Assembly (NCBI GenBank): GCA_011523735.1
Contig: WTGB01000006.1
Location: 1 to 41,379 of the forward strand
Length of the DNA stretch: 41,379 bases
Reading direction: 5' to 3'
Origin: Chloroflexota bacterium
Lineage (GTDB): Bacteria > Chloroflexota > Anaerolineae > Aggregatilineales > Phototrophicaceae
Shown: in pieces, positions 34,651 to 41,379 of the stretch
Layout of the letters: the number at the start of each line of letters is the position of its first letter
Position numbering within the stretch: position 1 is the stretch's first letter
The notes under the pieces: generated by a model
The model's input: the letters and a program-made list of their open reading frames with translations, nothing else
Database searches by the model: none
What the model was told of the DNA's origin: nothing
Translations under genes and position numbers: made by a program

Positions 34651-34741
34651 GCTCTTACCGCCAGCGCGCCTGATACTTACGGTAAAGCGCCCCATCCTAT
34701 GAGGGACGACAACTCTTACCCCCAGCGCGCCTGATACTTAC
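34651..34741. repeat. Direct repeat pair of 29 bases after rhaM
   Basis: CTCTTACC(G/C)CCAGCGCGCC followed by TGATACTTAC occurs at 34652-34680 and 34713-34741, one mismatch in 29, with 61 bases from start to start. The first copy is followed by GGTAAAG, which pairs with CTTACC. Not seen elsewhere in the window. The remainder up to 34880 has the palindrome below and no gene. Confidence 0.6.
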
Positions 34742-34761
34742 AGGTATCTTTAGGTTGGGGA

Positions 34762-34790
34762 AATGTAGGGGCGCCCCACTGGGTCGCCCG
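34762..34790. repeat. TAGGGGCGC...GTCGCCC palindromic repeat
   Basis: ATGTAGGGGCGCCCCACTGGGTCGCCCG, a member of the main palindromic family, between rhaM and the convergent propeller-like gene. Confidence 0.6.
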
Positions 34791-34880
34791 AAAACATGCG
34801 CAAAACAGGCCGGTTTGACGACGACATCTTGTCCGATGCAAAACTGTCCCCTCCTAAGTCAGTTGCCCGCCGAGCAGCCT

Positions 34881-36215
34881 CTACCCGCATCCCCCCGCCG
34901 TATCCAGCCACCACAAACCGCCATCCACGCCATTCATCCCCAGCGCCAGCTTCCCGCCATCCGGCGACAGCCAAGCCCAGGCTCGCGACCCCCGCGTCAA
35001 GCGCAGGGGCAAAGCGCTAATCATCGTCAGCGTACGCGTCCGCCGGCTGAAGCACTGCAATGTCGGTGCGCCATCGAGCGGTCTCACGAGGTAAATCTCG
35101 TTTCTCGTCACCACCGGCGCCGGATAATTGTTGCCCGGCAATTCCGCTTCAAAGAGCAATTCCGCGTTGCCGTATGTCCCCTGCCAATAATAACCGCTGA
35201 CCTGCCCCTCCCGCCGGCCCACCACCGCCGCATAACCATCGGGCGCCGGTCCCGGCACGATCAGCGATGACGGCAGGTTCTCCAGCCAGGCCGACCGCAT
35301 ATTGCCATCGACATCCGCCGTGAAATAATAGACCGGCTCGCCATAAGAGCCGAAATAATAGGCGAGAAAAACACCCGAATTCCGCGCCCAAAGAAATCCG
35401 CGCAAGCTGTGACGGTGCAAGTTGCGGTGGATCACCCGCCGATAAGACCCATCCGGCTCGGCCGAATATATCGACTGCAAATCATTCTGATAGGCGACCC
35501 GCCGCGCGCTCGGGGAATATGTCATCTGGGAACTGAAATAGAGCTCAGGATTTCGCTCGCCCGACTGTGACACCAGGGTCGCATCGGTCAACTCAATCAT
35601 CTCCGCTGTCACGCGCGCCGCATCCGGATGCTCGATCTCGCTAACGCTGTCATCGCTCAAGCTATAGCGCCGCCAATCCAATTCGGTGAAAACATCGCCC
35701 GCGCAGCCGACGCCATAAATCAACGTCCCCTCATCCAGCCATTCCAGCATCACGACTTCGCCCTGGGCAATCCGCTGGACAGCCGGCGCGACAACATCAG
35801 GCGAGCGTTCCACCGGCGCGGCGCGCGCGTCAACGCTCAACTTGACATTCGCCACTTCGCCCTCGGCAAAAAGCTCGAAAGGCGCCGAATAAGCCTGAAT
35901 CCGCCCCGGCGGCAAAGCATAACCCAGCAGCGCCGTCCCGCAAGCATCCACCAGATAACCGAAACCCTCGCCGATTACCTCACCATCGGCATCGAGCGCC
36001 TCCACAAAGATGCTGACCCCGCTGTAAGCAGCGCCGCCATGATTGAAGACCTCGCCCTCGACCACCGGCATTTCCCCGCCGAAGCCATCCGGTCCCAGTC
36101 CAATCTCCGTATTCAGCAGCAGCAACTGCGGCAGCTCCTGCGCCCGGACCCCAATTCCGCTCAGCAGCATCAGCAGCGCCAGGATTCGCAACCACACACT
36201 CATAGACAAAATCAT
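34881..36215 (-). CDS. Secreted protein with FxLYD-like and propeller-like regions
   Basis: About 444 residues from the ATG at 36215 (36203 is also possible). The first 25 residues are a signal peptide (SVWLRILALLMLLSGIGVRAQ). Residues 30-110 (VVEGEVFNHGGAAYSGVSI, then GEGFGYLVDACGT) look like an FxLYD-type beta-sandwich. The rest contains repeats such as SARRVAYQNDLQSIYSAEPDG, GVFLAYYFGSYGEPVYYF and WLSPDGGKLALGMNGVDGGLWWL, the TolB/WD-type blade pattern. It ends WLDTAGGCG. Function unknown; likely extracellular ligand or polymer binding. The in-frame codons upstream of 36215 come from palindromic repeats, so they are excluded. No clear ribosome site. Confidence 0.7.
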   Translation of the reverse strand: MILSMSVWLRILALLMLLSGIGVRAQELPQLLLLNTEIGLGPDGFGGEMPVVEGEVFNHGGAAYSGVSIFVEALDADGEVIGEGFGYLVDACGTALLGYALPPGRIQAYSAPFELFAEGEVANVKLSVDARAAPVERSPDVVAPAVQRIAQGEVVMLEWLDEGTLIYGVGCAGDVFTELDWRRYSLSDDSVSEIEHPDAARVTAEMIELTDATLVSQSGERNPELYFSSQMTYSPSARRVAYQNDLQSIYSAEPDGSYRRVIHRNLHRHSLRGFLWARNSGVFLAYYFGSYGEPVYYFTADVDGNMRSAWLENLPSSLIVPGPAPDGYAAVVGRREGQVSGYYWQGTYGNAELLFEAELPGNNYPAPVVTRNEIYLVRPLDGAPTLQCFSRRTRTLTMISALPLRLTRGSRAWAWLSPDGGKLALGMNGVDGGLWWLDTAGGCG

Positions 36216-36227
36216 CTCGCCAGCCAA

Positions 36228-36312
36228 ATGTAGGGGCGACCTACCAGGTCGCCCGCTAATATAGCTATTCTCTGCCAACAAGCATGTAGGGGCGACACTT
36301 GTGTCGCCCGCC
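36228..36312. repeat. Two TAGGGGCGAC...GTCGCCC palindromes
   Basis: 36228-36256 (TGTAGGGGCGACCTACCAGGTCGCCCGC) and 36284-36312 (TGTAGGGGCGACACTTGTGTCGCCCGCC). These are the cleanest copies in the window, with arms GGGCGAC/GTCGCCC. They lie between two - strand genes. Confidence 0.75.
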
Positions 36313-36345
36313 ATTACACATACTTTCTACTAGATAGACGCAGGC

Positions 36346-37608
36346 CTATTCGCTCGCGCCAGTCATGCCCTCCAGCAATTGCGGCAGGAACCAAATATCC
36401 AGCAGAGTCACCGGCTCCATGTCGCCCGCCAACTGCGTCCCGTCCTGCAAATTCAGCGGACCCGACCACAAGAACATCTCGTCCGCGTGCATCGGATCAG
36501 TCTGGAAATCATGGATCTCCTGCGCGAAGGCCGCCAGCGTCTCGCGGTGTTCCATGCCCAAGCCATCGCCGAAGACGTAGCCGCCAACGCTGTAATCAAC
36601 ATCGGTATAGAAACCATCATCGCCGATCTCATCCCACTTCGGCTCCCACCACAGCCATTCCTGCGACCAACTGCCATCCAACACGCGCTCTACCACGCTG
36701 AGATAAGCCGGACCCCAGTTGTAGTAAGCCGCGCCCAGGCAAGCCTCCGGCGCTTCCGAGCAGCCGTTGACGTTGCCATAAGGCACGCCATAGCTCGTAT
36801 CGCCCTCCGCCATGTATTGACCCGCCACCGTGATCGCCTCTGTCGTGTCAATGCCGGAAATGATCACATCAGCGCCCCCATCGAGGAAGCCCGTCGCTAC
36901 CTCGGTCGGATCCAGCGTCACGCCCGGGATATTGAACCAGAAGCCAATCCAGACCACCTCAAAGGTGATGTCGTCAGCCATCATGTCATCGCGATAATTC
37001 TCAGCGCAGTAACGCGCGCCCAGATAACTCGATGCCGCCAGCCGGCGCGTCTCCGGATTGATCAAAGCGCCAAGATAGCCGATATGCCCCGATTCGCTCG
37101 CCAGCGCCGCAGCGCAACCGGCAATCATGCGCGGCAATTCCATGTAGGTATTGAAGTTGCCCACATTCGCCGGCGGCAGCTCGGGCAAATCATGCATCAT
37201 AGCGTGGTCGCCCTCGACAACATCGCTCGCCATAATGGCGTTGCTGCCAGTTATATTGATGAAGGTCACATCGGGGAAAGCCGCCGCCACCACATTCGTA
37301 TCCTCTTCAAAGCTGTCGGATGTGGTGAAAATGACGGAAGCGCCCTCATCGACCATTAACTCGACCACATCCATCAACGTGGTCTCCGGTGAATCAGCCG
37401 GGTTCAGGCTCTCAAATTCGAGTATCGTCGCGCCTGTTTTGGCGGCGACATACTCGCCAGCTTCATGATGCGATGTGCTCCAGCCGCGATCATCATTCGG
37501 ACCGACCAGCACAACACCCACCACTAAATCATCTTGCGTCAGCGCGGGAACCACCACGAACGCAACCAGCGCGAGTACAAAGACAAGTAACGGTAGTCTA
37601 CGGAACAT
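36346..37608 (-). CDS. BMP family substrate-binding protein (PnrA/Med-like)
   Basis: A 420-residue binding protein. Residues 1-25 form a signal peptide (FRRLPLLVFVLALVAFVVVPALTQ), without lipobox Cys. The BMP fold starts with VVGVVLVGPNDDRGWSTSHHEAGEYV and has GASVIFTTSDSFEE, FINITGSNAI, SGHIGYLGALINPETRR and GADVIISGIDTTEA. The family binds nucleosides or other small ligands for ABC import (e.g. PnrA in Treponema, BmpDEFG), and no permease or ATPase genes are near. GGAGG lies 5-6 bases before ATG 37608. The 223-base gap before it (37609-37831) has a weak promoter candidate on the - strand (TTGCCG, 16 bases, TACACT) and nothing else. Confidence 0.88.
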   Translation of the reverse strand: MFRRLPLLVFVLALVAFVVVPALTQDDLVVGVVLVGPNDDRGWSTSHHEAGEYVAAKTGATILEFESLNPADSPETTLMDVVELMVDEGASVIFTTSDSFEEDTNVVAAAFPDVTFINITGSNAIMASDVVEGDHAMMHDLPELPPANVGNFNTYMELPRMIAGCAAALASESGHIGYLGALINPETRRLAASSYLGARYCAENYRDDMMADDITFEVVWIGFWFNIPGVTLDPTEVATGFLDGGADVIISGIDTTEAITVAGQYMAEGDTSYGVPYGNVNGCSEAPEACLGAAYYNWGPAYLSVVERVLDGSWSQEWLWWEPKWDEIGDDGFYTDVDYSVGGYVFGDGLGMEHRETLAAFAQEIHDFQTDPMHADEMFLWSGPLNLQDGTQLAGDMEPVTLLDIWFLPQLLEGMTGASE

Positions 37609-37831
37609 AGATTCCTCCAAAGTATGCTTGCTTTTCACCGTTTGAAAATGCGAGTCAAATCGCAACTCAGAGTGTAACAAATTCTTGAACGGCGGCAAAC
37701 TTTCGATTTCAACCAGCCGGCCGCCGATTCTTCAGCGTTCTTCCCTATTGATCTTTTCCGCTAAGGTTTACGCTTTCGCGCAATCAACATAACCCCCACT
37801 ATTCGAGCGAGCTAGTCTGACTCGTCGGCGC

Positions 37832-39127
37832 TCATTCCGATGCTTCCAGCGCCGCTTGCTGCTCGGCAATCATCTCCGGACTGCAGTGCAGGCTATCCAG
37901 AATCGCCGCCACATCCTCCGTCCGCCTTTGCGAGGCGATGGCAGCCGAAAGCGCCGCCAGGACTTCTTGCGGCAAGTCTACATTGATTTCACCGCCACCG
38001 GTCTGGGCTTCCGCGATTGCCTTGAGGACGAGCTTCATTGTTTCTTCATCCATGCCCAGCGACTCCAGGAACACAACCAATGCCCGCCCGGACATGCCGC
38101 CATCTTGCAGCAACAGATGAGCCCGCTCCATCAGCGAGTCGGTGAATTCAACGCCCTGTTGGGCTGCCACATCCAGATTGAGTCCCACGCTCAGCAGGTC
38201 GATCATGCCGATGCCGGTGCTGGCAATATCCAGCTCGCCACGCAAATGTCCTGCCAGCATGGCGCCAATCAAACTGCCTTGAAGCGAGTTGTGGCCCGCG
38301 CCTGCGCTTACTGTCGCGCCCAGATTTATCGTGTTCGACGTCGAATGATAAACGGGCAATCCATTCTCAATCGCGATCTGCGTGATCACCGGCAAGGCGC
38401 TCATGGTGAGTAGATCTGAGGGCAAAAGAAAGGCTTCTACGCCTTTGTCCACCAATGCCTGTGCGGCGACCGCCATATCGGTCAGGTTCGAGATGGCGGC
38501 GACTTCGACCGTCAAGCCCTGCGCTTCCGCCGCCGCAACGATGGCCTCCGCGCCGAGGCGTCCGCTCGTTTCCGACGAACTGTATATCGTGCCGATCAGC
38601 TTGAGGTCTGGATCCTGCAAGAGCAGCAGCGGCACGATGTCTTCATATAGTGTCACGGATTCTATGCCCGTGACATGGCTCGGCTTAACGCAGGACGCTT
38701 GCGCGATGCCCGCTTCATAGGGATTGAATACCGCTGTGAAGAGCACGATCGGCGGGTCCTCCATGTCCATCGTTATGTTGACGGCGGCTTGCGCGGTCGG
38801 TGTCGACAGTACAACTAAGGCATCCGCGCCTCGGTCCAGCGCATCTTCGACGATGGTATTGACGGCGGCAAAATCAAAGTTGGCATCGTTCCAATAGACG
38901 TTGATGTTCTCACCCTGGAGGTTCTCTCGCGCGTGGAGCGTGGCGTGCTCCGCTTCAGTAACGAGCCCAGCGGCGAGTAAGGTATCCAAGACGGCGTTTT
39001 CGACGTAAGTGAATGAAAAGAAGGAACCGAAGCGCAGCATGGCGATGGTGGGCTTGTCCTCAGCCTGCCCCGAGACTGACTGCGCCAGCAACAGCGAACA
39101 TAGCAAAATCAGCAATATTCTGAACAT
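37832..39127 (-). CDS. ABC_sub_bind-type (TrpX-like) substrate-binding protein
   Basis: 431 residues. Signal peptide at 1-20 (FRILLILLCSLLLAQSVSGQ), again without a lipobox after cleavage. PTIAMLRFGSFFSFTYVENAVLDTL, VNTIVEDALDRGADALVVLSTPTAQAAVN, PIVLFTAVFNPYEAGI and LPVYHSTSNTINLGATVSAG are the landmarks of the COG2984/PF04392 periplasmic binding family. Normal members have about 320 residues; here about 100 extra C-terminal residues (from ESLGMDEETMKLVLKAI on) form helices of unknown function. Partner permease and ATPase genes are absent from the window. GGAG is 8 bases before the ATG. Confidence 0.85.
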   Translation of the reverse strand: MFRILLILLCSLLLAQSVSGQAEDKPTIAMLRFGSFFSFTYVENAVLDTLLAAGLVTEAEHATLHARENLQGENINVYWNDANFDFAAVNTIVEDALDRGADALVVLSTPTAQAAVNITMDMEDPPIVLFTAVFNPYEAGIAQASCVKPSHVTGIESVTLYEDIVPLLLLQDPDLKLIGTIYSSSETSGRLGAEAIVAAAEAQGLTVEVAAISNLTDMAVAAQALVDKGVEAFLLPSDLLTMSALPVITQIAIENGLPVYHSTSNTINLGATVSAGAGHNSLQGSLIGAMLAGHLRGELDIASTGIGMIDLLSVGLNLDVAAQQGVEFTDSLMERAHLLLQDGGMSGRALVVFLESLGMDEETMKLVLKAIAEAQTGGGEINVDLPQEVLAALSAAIASQRRTEDVAAILDSLHCSPEMIAEQQAALEASE

Positions 39128-39162
39128 TATCCCTGCTCCAATGTACTTGTAATCTCCCTAAC

Positions 39163-39193
39163 ATTATATTACTTCATCAGAGTCAGTATTCAA
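39163..39193 (-). promoter_or_regulatory. Possible promoter of the ABC_sub_bind-type gene
   Basis: On the - strand TATAAT (39168-39163) lies 36 bases before the ATG; TTGAAT (39193-39188) is 19 bases farther, which is longer than ideal. Perfect -10, moderate -35. Confidence 0.45.
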
Positions 39194-39237
39194 AACAGTG
39201 GTCTTACACCGGGCAAACGCATAAAAATTTTCTTGAC

Positions 39238-39396
39238 CGCCGAGTACACCGCGGGCGCCGAAGTTTACCCGCGTGCTGGCAAAACGATGCGTGTAGGGGC
39301 GACTTATTAAACCTGCTGTAAATTCTGTCTCTATTCATCGGGCGACATGGTAGAGCGCGCAGGTCGCGTGGACACCGACCGCTTGTCGCCCCTACA
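39238..39396. repeat. Large inverted repeat with nested GTCGCGTGGACAC motif
   Basis: TGTAGGGGCGAC (39292-39303) and GTCGCCCCTACA (39385-39396) are perfect 12-base inverted arms enclosing 81 bases, which include CGGGCGACATGG and AGGTCGCGTGGACACCGACC (39361-39380), the inverse of the 6724-6747 motif. CGCCGAGTACACCG at 39238-39251 is shared with 22317. This fills the 337-base gap 39128-39464 together with the promoter above. Confidence 0.65.
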
Positions 39397-39464
39397 AATG
39401 ATTAAATTGAGCGCATTCGAACCGTTTGCGCGGATTTTTAATTTGATGCGATTGCCTTGAGATC

Positions 39465-40172
39465 TTACAATCGCCGCAGACGCCAGATGATCATCTCCCG
39501 CCGTATCCGAATGAGATAATCCTCCCTAACCCCAGCCGTCAGCGCCGCGATCCGCCGCGGCAAGCCCTCCGGCATCACGCTCCGCCGCAACCCGGCCGCA
39601 AATTCCCGCAAGTCCTCTTGCGTATCCAAATCGGTGATATATTCAAATCGCGCGCGGTGCTCAGCGGTGAACAGCCCTTCGTCCAGCGCTGCCTGCAAGG
39701 CCTCGTCAGCCTGCAGCTTCTCGGTGGCGGAATTCGACGCATCAATCTCGCCGATGCGCAGACGCGCCTCCGCCAACTCCAACTCAACCTGCCGATTTCT
39801 CGCCGTCGGCCGCAGATCAATCAGCAAGCCCCCCGGCCGCAAAACGCGCCTGACTTCTGACAGGGCATGCACCATGCCCTCTGATTCAATTCATCAGAAA
39901 GAGAGGGAGAATATCGCCTGATCAAAACTGCCATCGCAGAAGGGCAGGGCGACCCCGCTCGCCGCCGCCACGTCCATCATGCCCTCCGCCTGATCATCCC
40001 GCGGCAAGGCGCCCGGCAAGTCGATGCCCACAACTTTAGCGGCTCTGTCCGCATATTTCCGCGTCAGCCGACCATCGCCGCAGCCAATCTCCAACACGCG
40101 ACCAATATCTCGCGGAAGCATGTCAAACAAATAACGACTTTCCAGCCCTTTGCTATCGCCTCGTATCGCCAT
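39465..40172 (-). CDS. Class I SAM-dependent methyltransferase interrupted by two in-frame UGA codons
   Basis: Read through, the frame gives about 235 residues with all motifs of a class I methyltransferase. Residues 26-36 VLEIGCGDGRL (SAM motif I), VVGIDLPG (acidic loop), LPFCDGSFDQAIFSLSF (motif II), then two adjacent TGA codons (39896-39891), then IESEGMVHALSEVRRVLRPGGLL (motif III) and a helical cap domain ending IIWRLRRL. The two parts (92 and 136 residues) are in the same frame, so this is not a frameshift. Right after the stops, AGGGCATG-GTG-CATGCCCT forms a perfect 8-bp hairpin with a G-first loop. A double nonsense pseudogene and recoding of UGA, e.g. as selenocysteine, are both open. 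The SH3 protein gene lies 17 bases upstream. Confidence 0.7.
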
Positions 40173-40189
40173 CGTCCCTCGGCGCCTGC

Positions 40190-41379
40190 TTAGCCGCAGC
40201 CATGGCGGAAAACATAATCAATATTGACCCAACCTATTTCCTCATTGTATTCGACCTTGAACCAATCCCTCGTCCTTTCCGTGGCGGTGAGCCTCGTCGC
40301 GTTGGGAATCTCCGCAATGATGTCATATTCGAGCCCCGGTCCCTGACGCTGATTGATAATGTCGCCGGCTCTCAGACTGCAATAGCTTAGCGGCCGGGCT
40401 CCCGGCATTGTCGTTTCTGTCTGCGCCGATTCCTCTATCTCTTCCGGCGCTTCCGCTTCAACTGGAGCGGGCTCGGTCGCAAGCGGCAAGAACACCCTGG
40501 TCGACCCGCCGATGGCATCGCAGCCTGGGCTCGCCGCCAAATAAGTCCCGCTGGCCCAGCCCCTTTGCCCTTCGTATTCGACCAGGAACCAGTCGCCGGC
40601 TCTTGCCATGCCGATCAGTCTGGTGCCATGAGGCATTGCGTCTATACGCGCGTAATAAACGCTGGGACCGCCGCGCAGGCTTAGGTGACCAGTCGTAGTC
40701 AATTGGCAGATTGTTGACGAACTGGGACCTGTTTCCACGGAGACTGGCGGAGTATCGTCCGCCTCGCCGGCTGTCTCGCCGGCTTGCAGGAGCACCACCA
40801 TCCCGGTCCGGTCAATCGTGCCGCAGGTCATGCCATCGATAGTTTCAACTGCCAAATCCGATATCGTTCTCGGCGATGCAGCGGTGTCCACAAACTTTAG
40901 CCTTCCGTGTTGCAGGAAGCAGAACCGCACTTTGGAAGCGCGCCCCCAAATGTCGATCGCATCAAGCACGCCAGCGGCGATCAATGAAGGATCGCCAATC
41001 CCGCCGGGAATGACTGACTGGCAGTTCGTACCTTTTCCGATGCCGCTGATGACCACGCGGCCTGCCATCTGGGCGCAATGATACTGCAGCGGCAGAGTAT
41101 GTGACGGGCAGTAAGCCTCGCCCAGGCTGGCAGTGGTCGTCCCATAAGTTCCCTGGTCAGTATCCACAAAAATATCGTATGTCTCCGGTTTCAGTTTACC
41201 GAGAGAAAGTTCTGTTTCTCCGGTTGATCCCCCTGGGCGTTCGCCGCCATCGCCCGAGCCACGGTAGGAAACTCTGTAGCCGGAGACGCCCGCCACTGCC
41301 GACCAGTCTACGGTAACGGTGCCGTCGCAGCTTCTCACAGCCCGCACATGTTCGGGAGCATTCTGCGCCAGCGCGCTTG
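40190..41379 (-). CDS. Secreted SH3-domain protein with fibronectin-like region (5' end outside window)
   Basis: The frame is open to the window end, so the start is missing; the first visible residues (ALAQNAPEHVRAV) look like the end of a signal peptide and its cleavage site. Residues about 10-80 resemble a fibronectin type III domain (VTVDWSAVAGVSGYRVSYRG). Next comes a cysteine-rich segment of about 120 residues. Two bacterial SH3 domains follow, one with LSLRGGPSVYYARIDAMPHGTRL...WFLVEYEGQRGWASGTYL and one with INQRQGPGLEYDIIAEIPNATRL...WFKVEYNEEIGWVNIDYV, separated by a Pro/Glu-rich linker (EPAPVEAEAPEEIEES). Such proteins bind cell-wall or surface polymers. Exact role unknown. Confidence 0.8.
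   Translation of the reverse strand, partial: SALAQNAPEHVRAVRSCDGTVTVDWSAVAGVSGYRVSYRGSGDGGERPGGSTGETELSLGKLKPETYDIFVDTDQGTYGTTTASLGEAYCPSHTLPLQYHCAQMAGRVVISGIGKGTNCQSVIPGGIGDPSLIAAGVLDAIDIWGRASKVRFCFLQHGRLKFVDTAASPRTISDLAVETIDGMTCGTIDRTGMVVLLQAGETAGEADDTPPVSVETGPSSSTICQLTTTGHLSLRGGPSVYYARIDAMPHGTRLIGMARAGDWFLVEYEGQRGWASGTYLAASPGCDAIGGSTRVFLPLATEPAPVEAEAPEEIEESAQTETTMPGARPLSYCSLRAGDIINQRQGPGLEYDIIAEIPNATRLTATERTRDWFKVEYNEEIGWVNIDYVFRHGCG

Noticed and set aside
39465..39896. Second methyltransferase half as an independent gene starting at ATG 39875
   Set aside because: It lacks the SAM-binding motif I, has no ribosome site and continues the frame of the first half exactly, so it is treated as one interrupted gene.

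Overview
The window is bacterial, gene-dense and about 57% GC by eye, with short intergenic gaps, ATGA/GTGA overlaps and AGGAG-type ribosome sites. Several signs point to a Chloroflexota (Anaerolineae-like) heterotroph or a similar environmental bacterium: many solute-binding proteins, Tm-1-like (UPF0261), CaiB/MaoC and L-fuconolactonase-type genes, TTG starts, and intergenic gaps full of short palindromes of the form TAGGGGCGA...TCGCCC. This assignment is inference. No rRNA, tRNA, CRISPR array, plasmid or phage genes were seen.

Layout. (1) 1-6.7 kb is a patchwork of sugar and acid catabolism: the C-terminal part of a GH38 alpha-mannosidase, a zinc alcohol/polyol dehydrogenase, a class II aldolase, a Tm-1-like ATP-binding protein, a fluoroacetate-dehalogenase-type hydrolase and an HpcH/HpaI aldolase, interspersed with remnants of an ornithine cyclodeaminase and a Gfo/Idh oxidoreductase. 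(2) 6.8-19.5 kb, all on the + strand, is a glycan uptake and breakdown locus: SIS-domain protein, PfkB kinase, then a consensus promoter and an oligopeptide/oligosaccharide-type ABC transporter (binding protein, two permeases, two ATPases), with a formylglycine sulfatase inside it and a large lyase-like protein at the end. (3) 19.7-25.3 kb holds coaE, gatA, asnB and an enoyl-CoA hydratase. Its strand composition is opposite to both flanks, and repeats and a transposase relic lie at its ends. (4) 25.7-27.3 kb has an M42 aminopeptidase and a yeast-Fcy1-like cytosine deaminase. (5) 27.3-34.7 kb is the most interesting part. A solute-binding-like protein without a signal peptide, MaoC, IclR regulator and Gfo/Idh cluster lies next to an L-fuconolactonase-like amidohydrolase, CaiB CoA-transferase, second MaoC and L-rhamnose mutarotase cluster. 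The two halves carry a matching promoter-operator: TTGACA-N17-TATATT followed by two tandem 14-bp palindromes spaced 5 bp apart. (6) 34.9-41.4 kb, all on the - strand, has a secreted propeller-like protein, a BMP-family and an ABC_sub_bind-type binding protein, a SAM methyltransferase interrupted by two adjacent in-frame UGA codons, and an SH3-domain secreted protein cut by the window end.

How they work together (inference): region 2 would import and desulfate/depolymerise a sulfated glycan, with the SIS and kinase proteins handling the released amino or phospho sugar. Region 5 looks like one co-regulated pathway joining deoxy-sugar lactone chemistry to CoA-thioester chemistry, probably governed by the IclR protein. 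Intergenic space is dominated by three dispersed repeat families, which in places supply the last codons and stop codon of genes.
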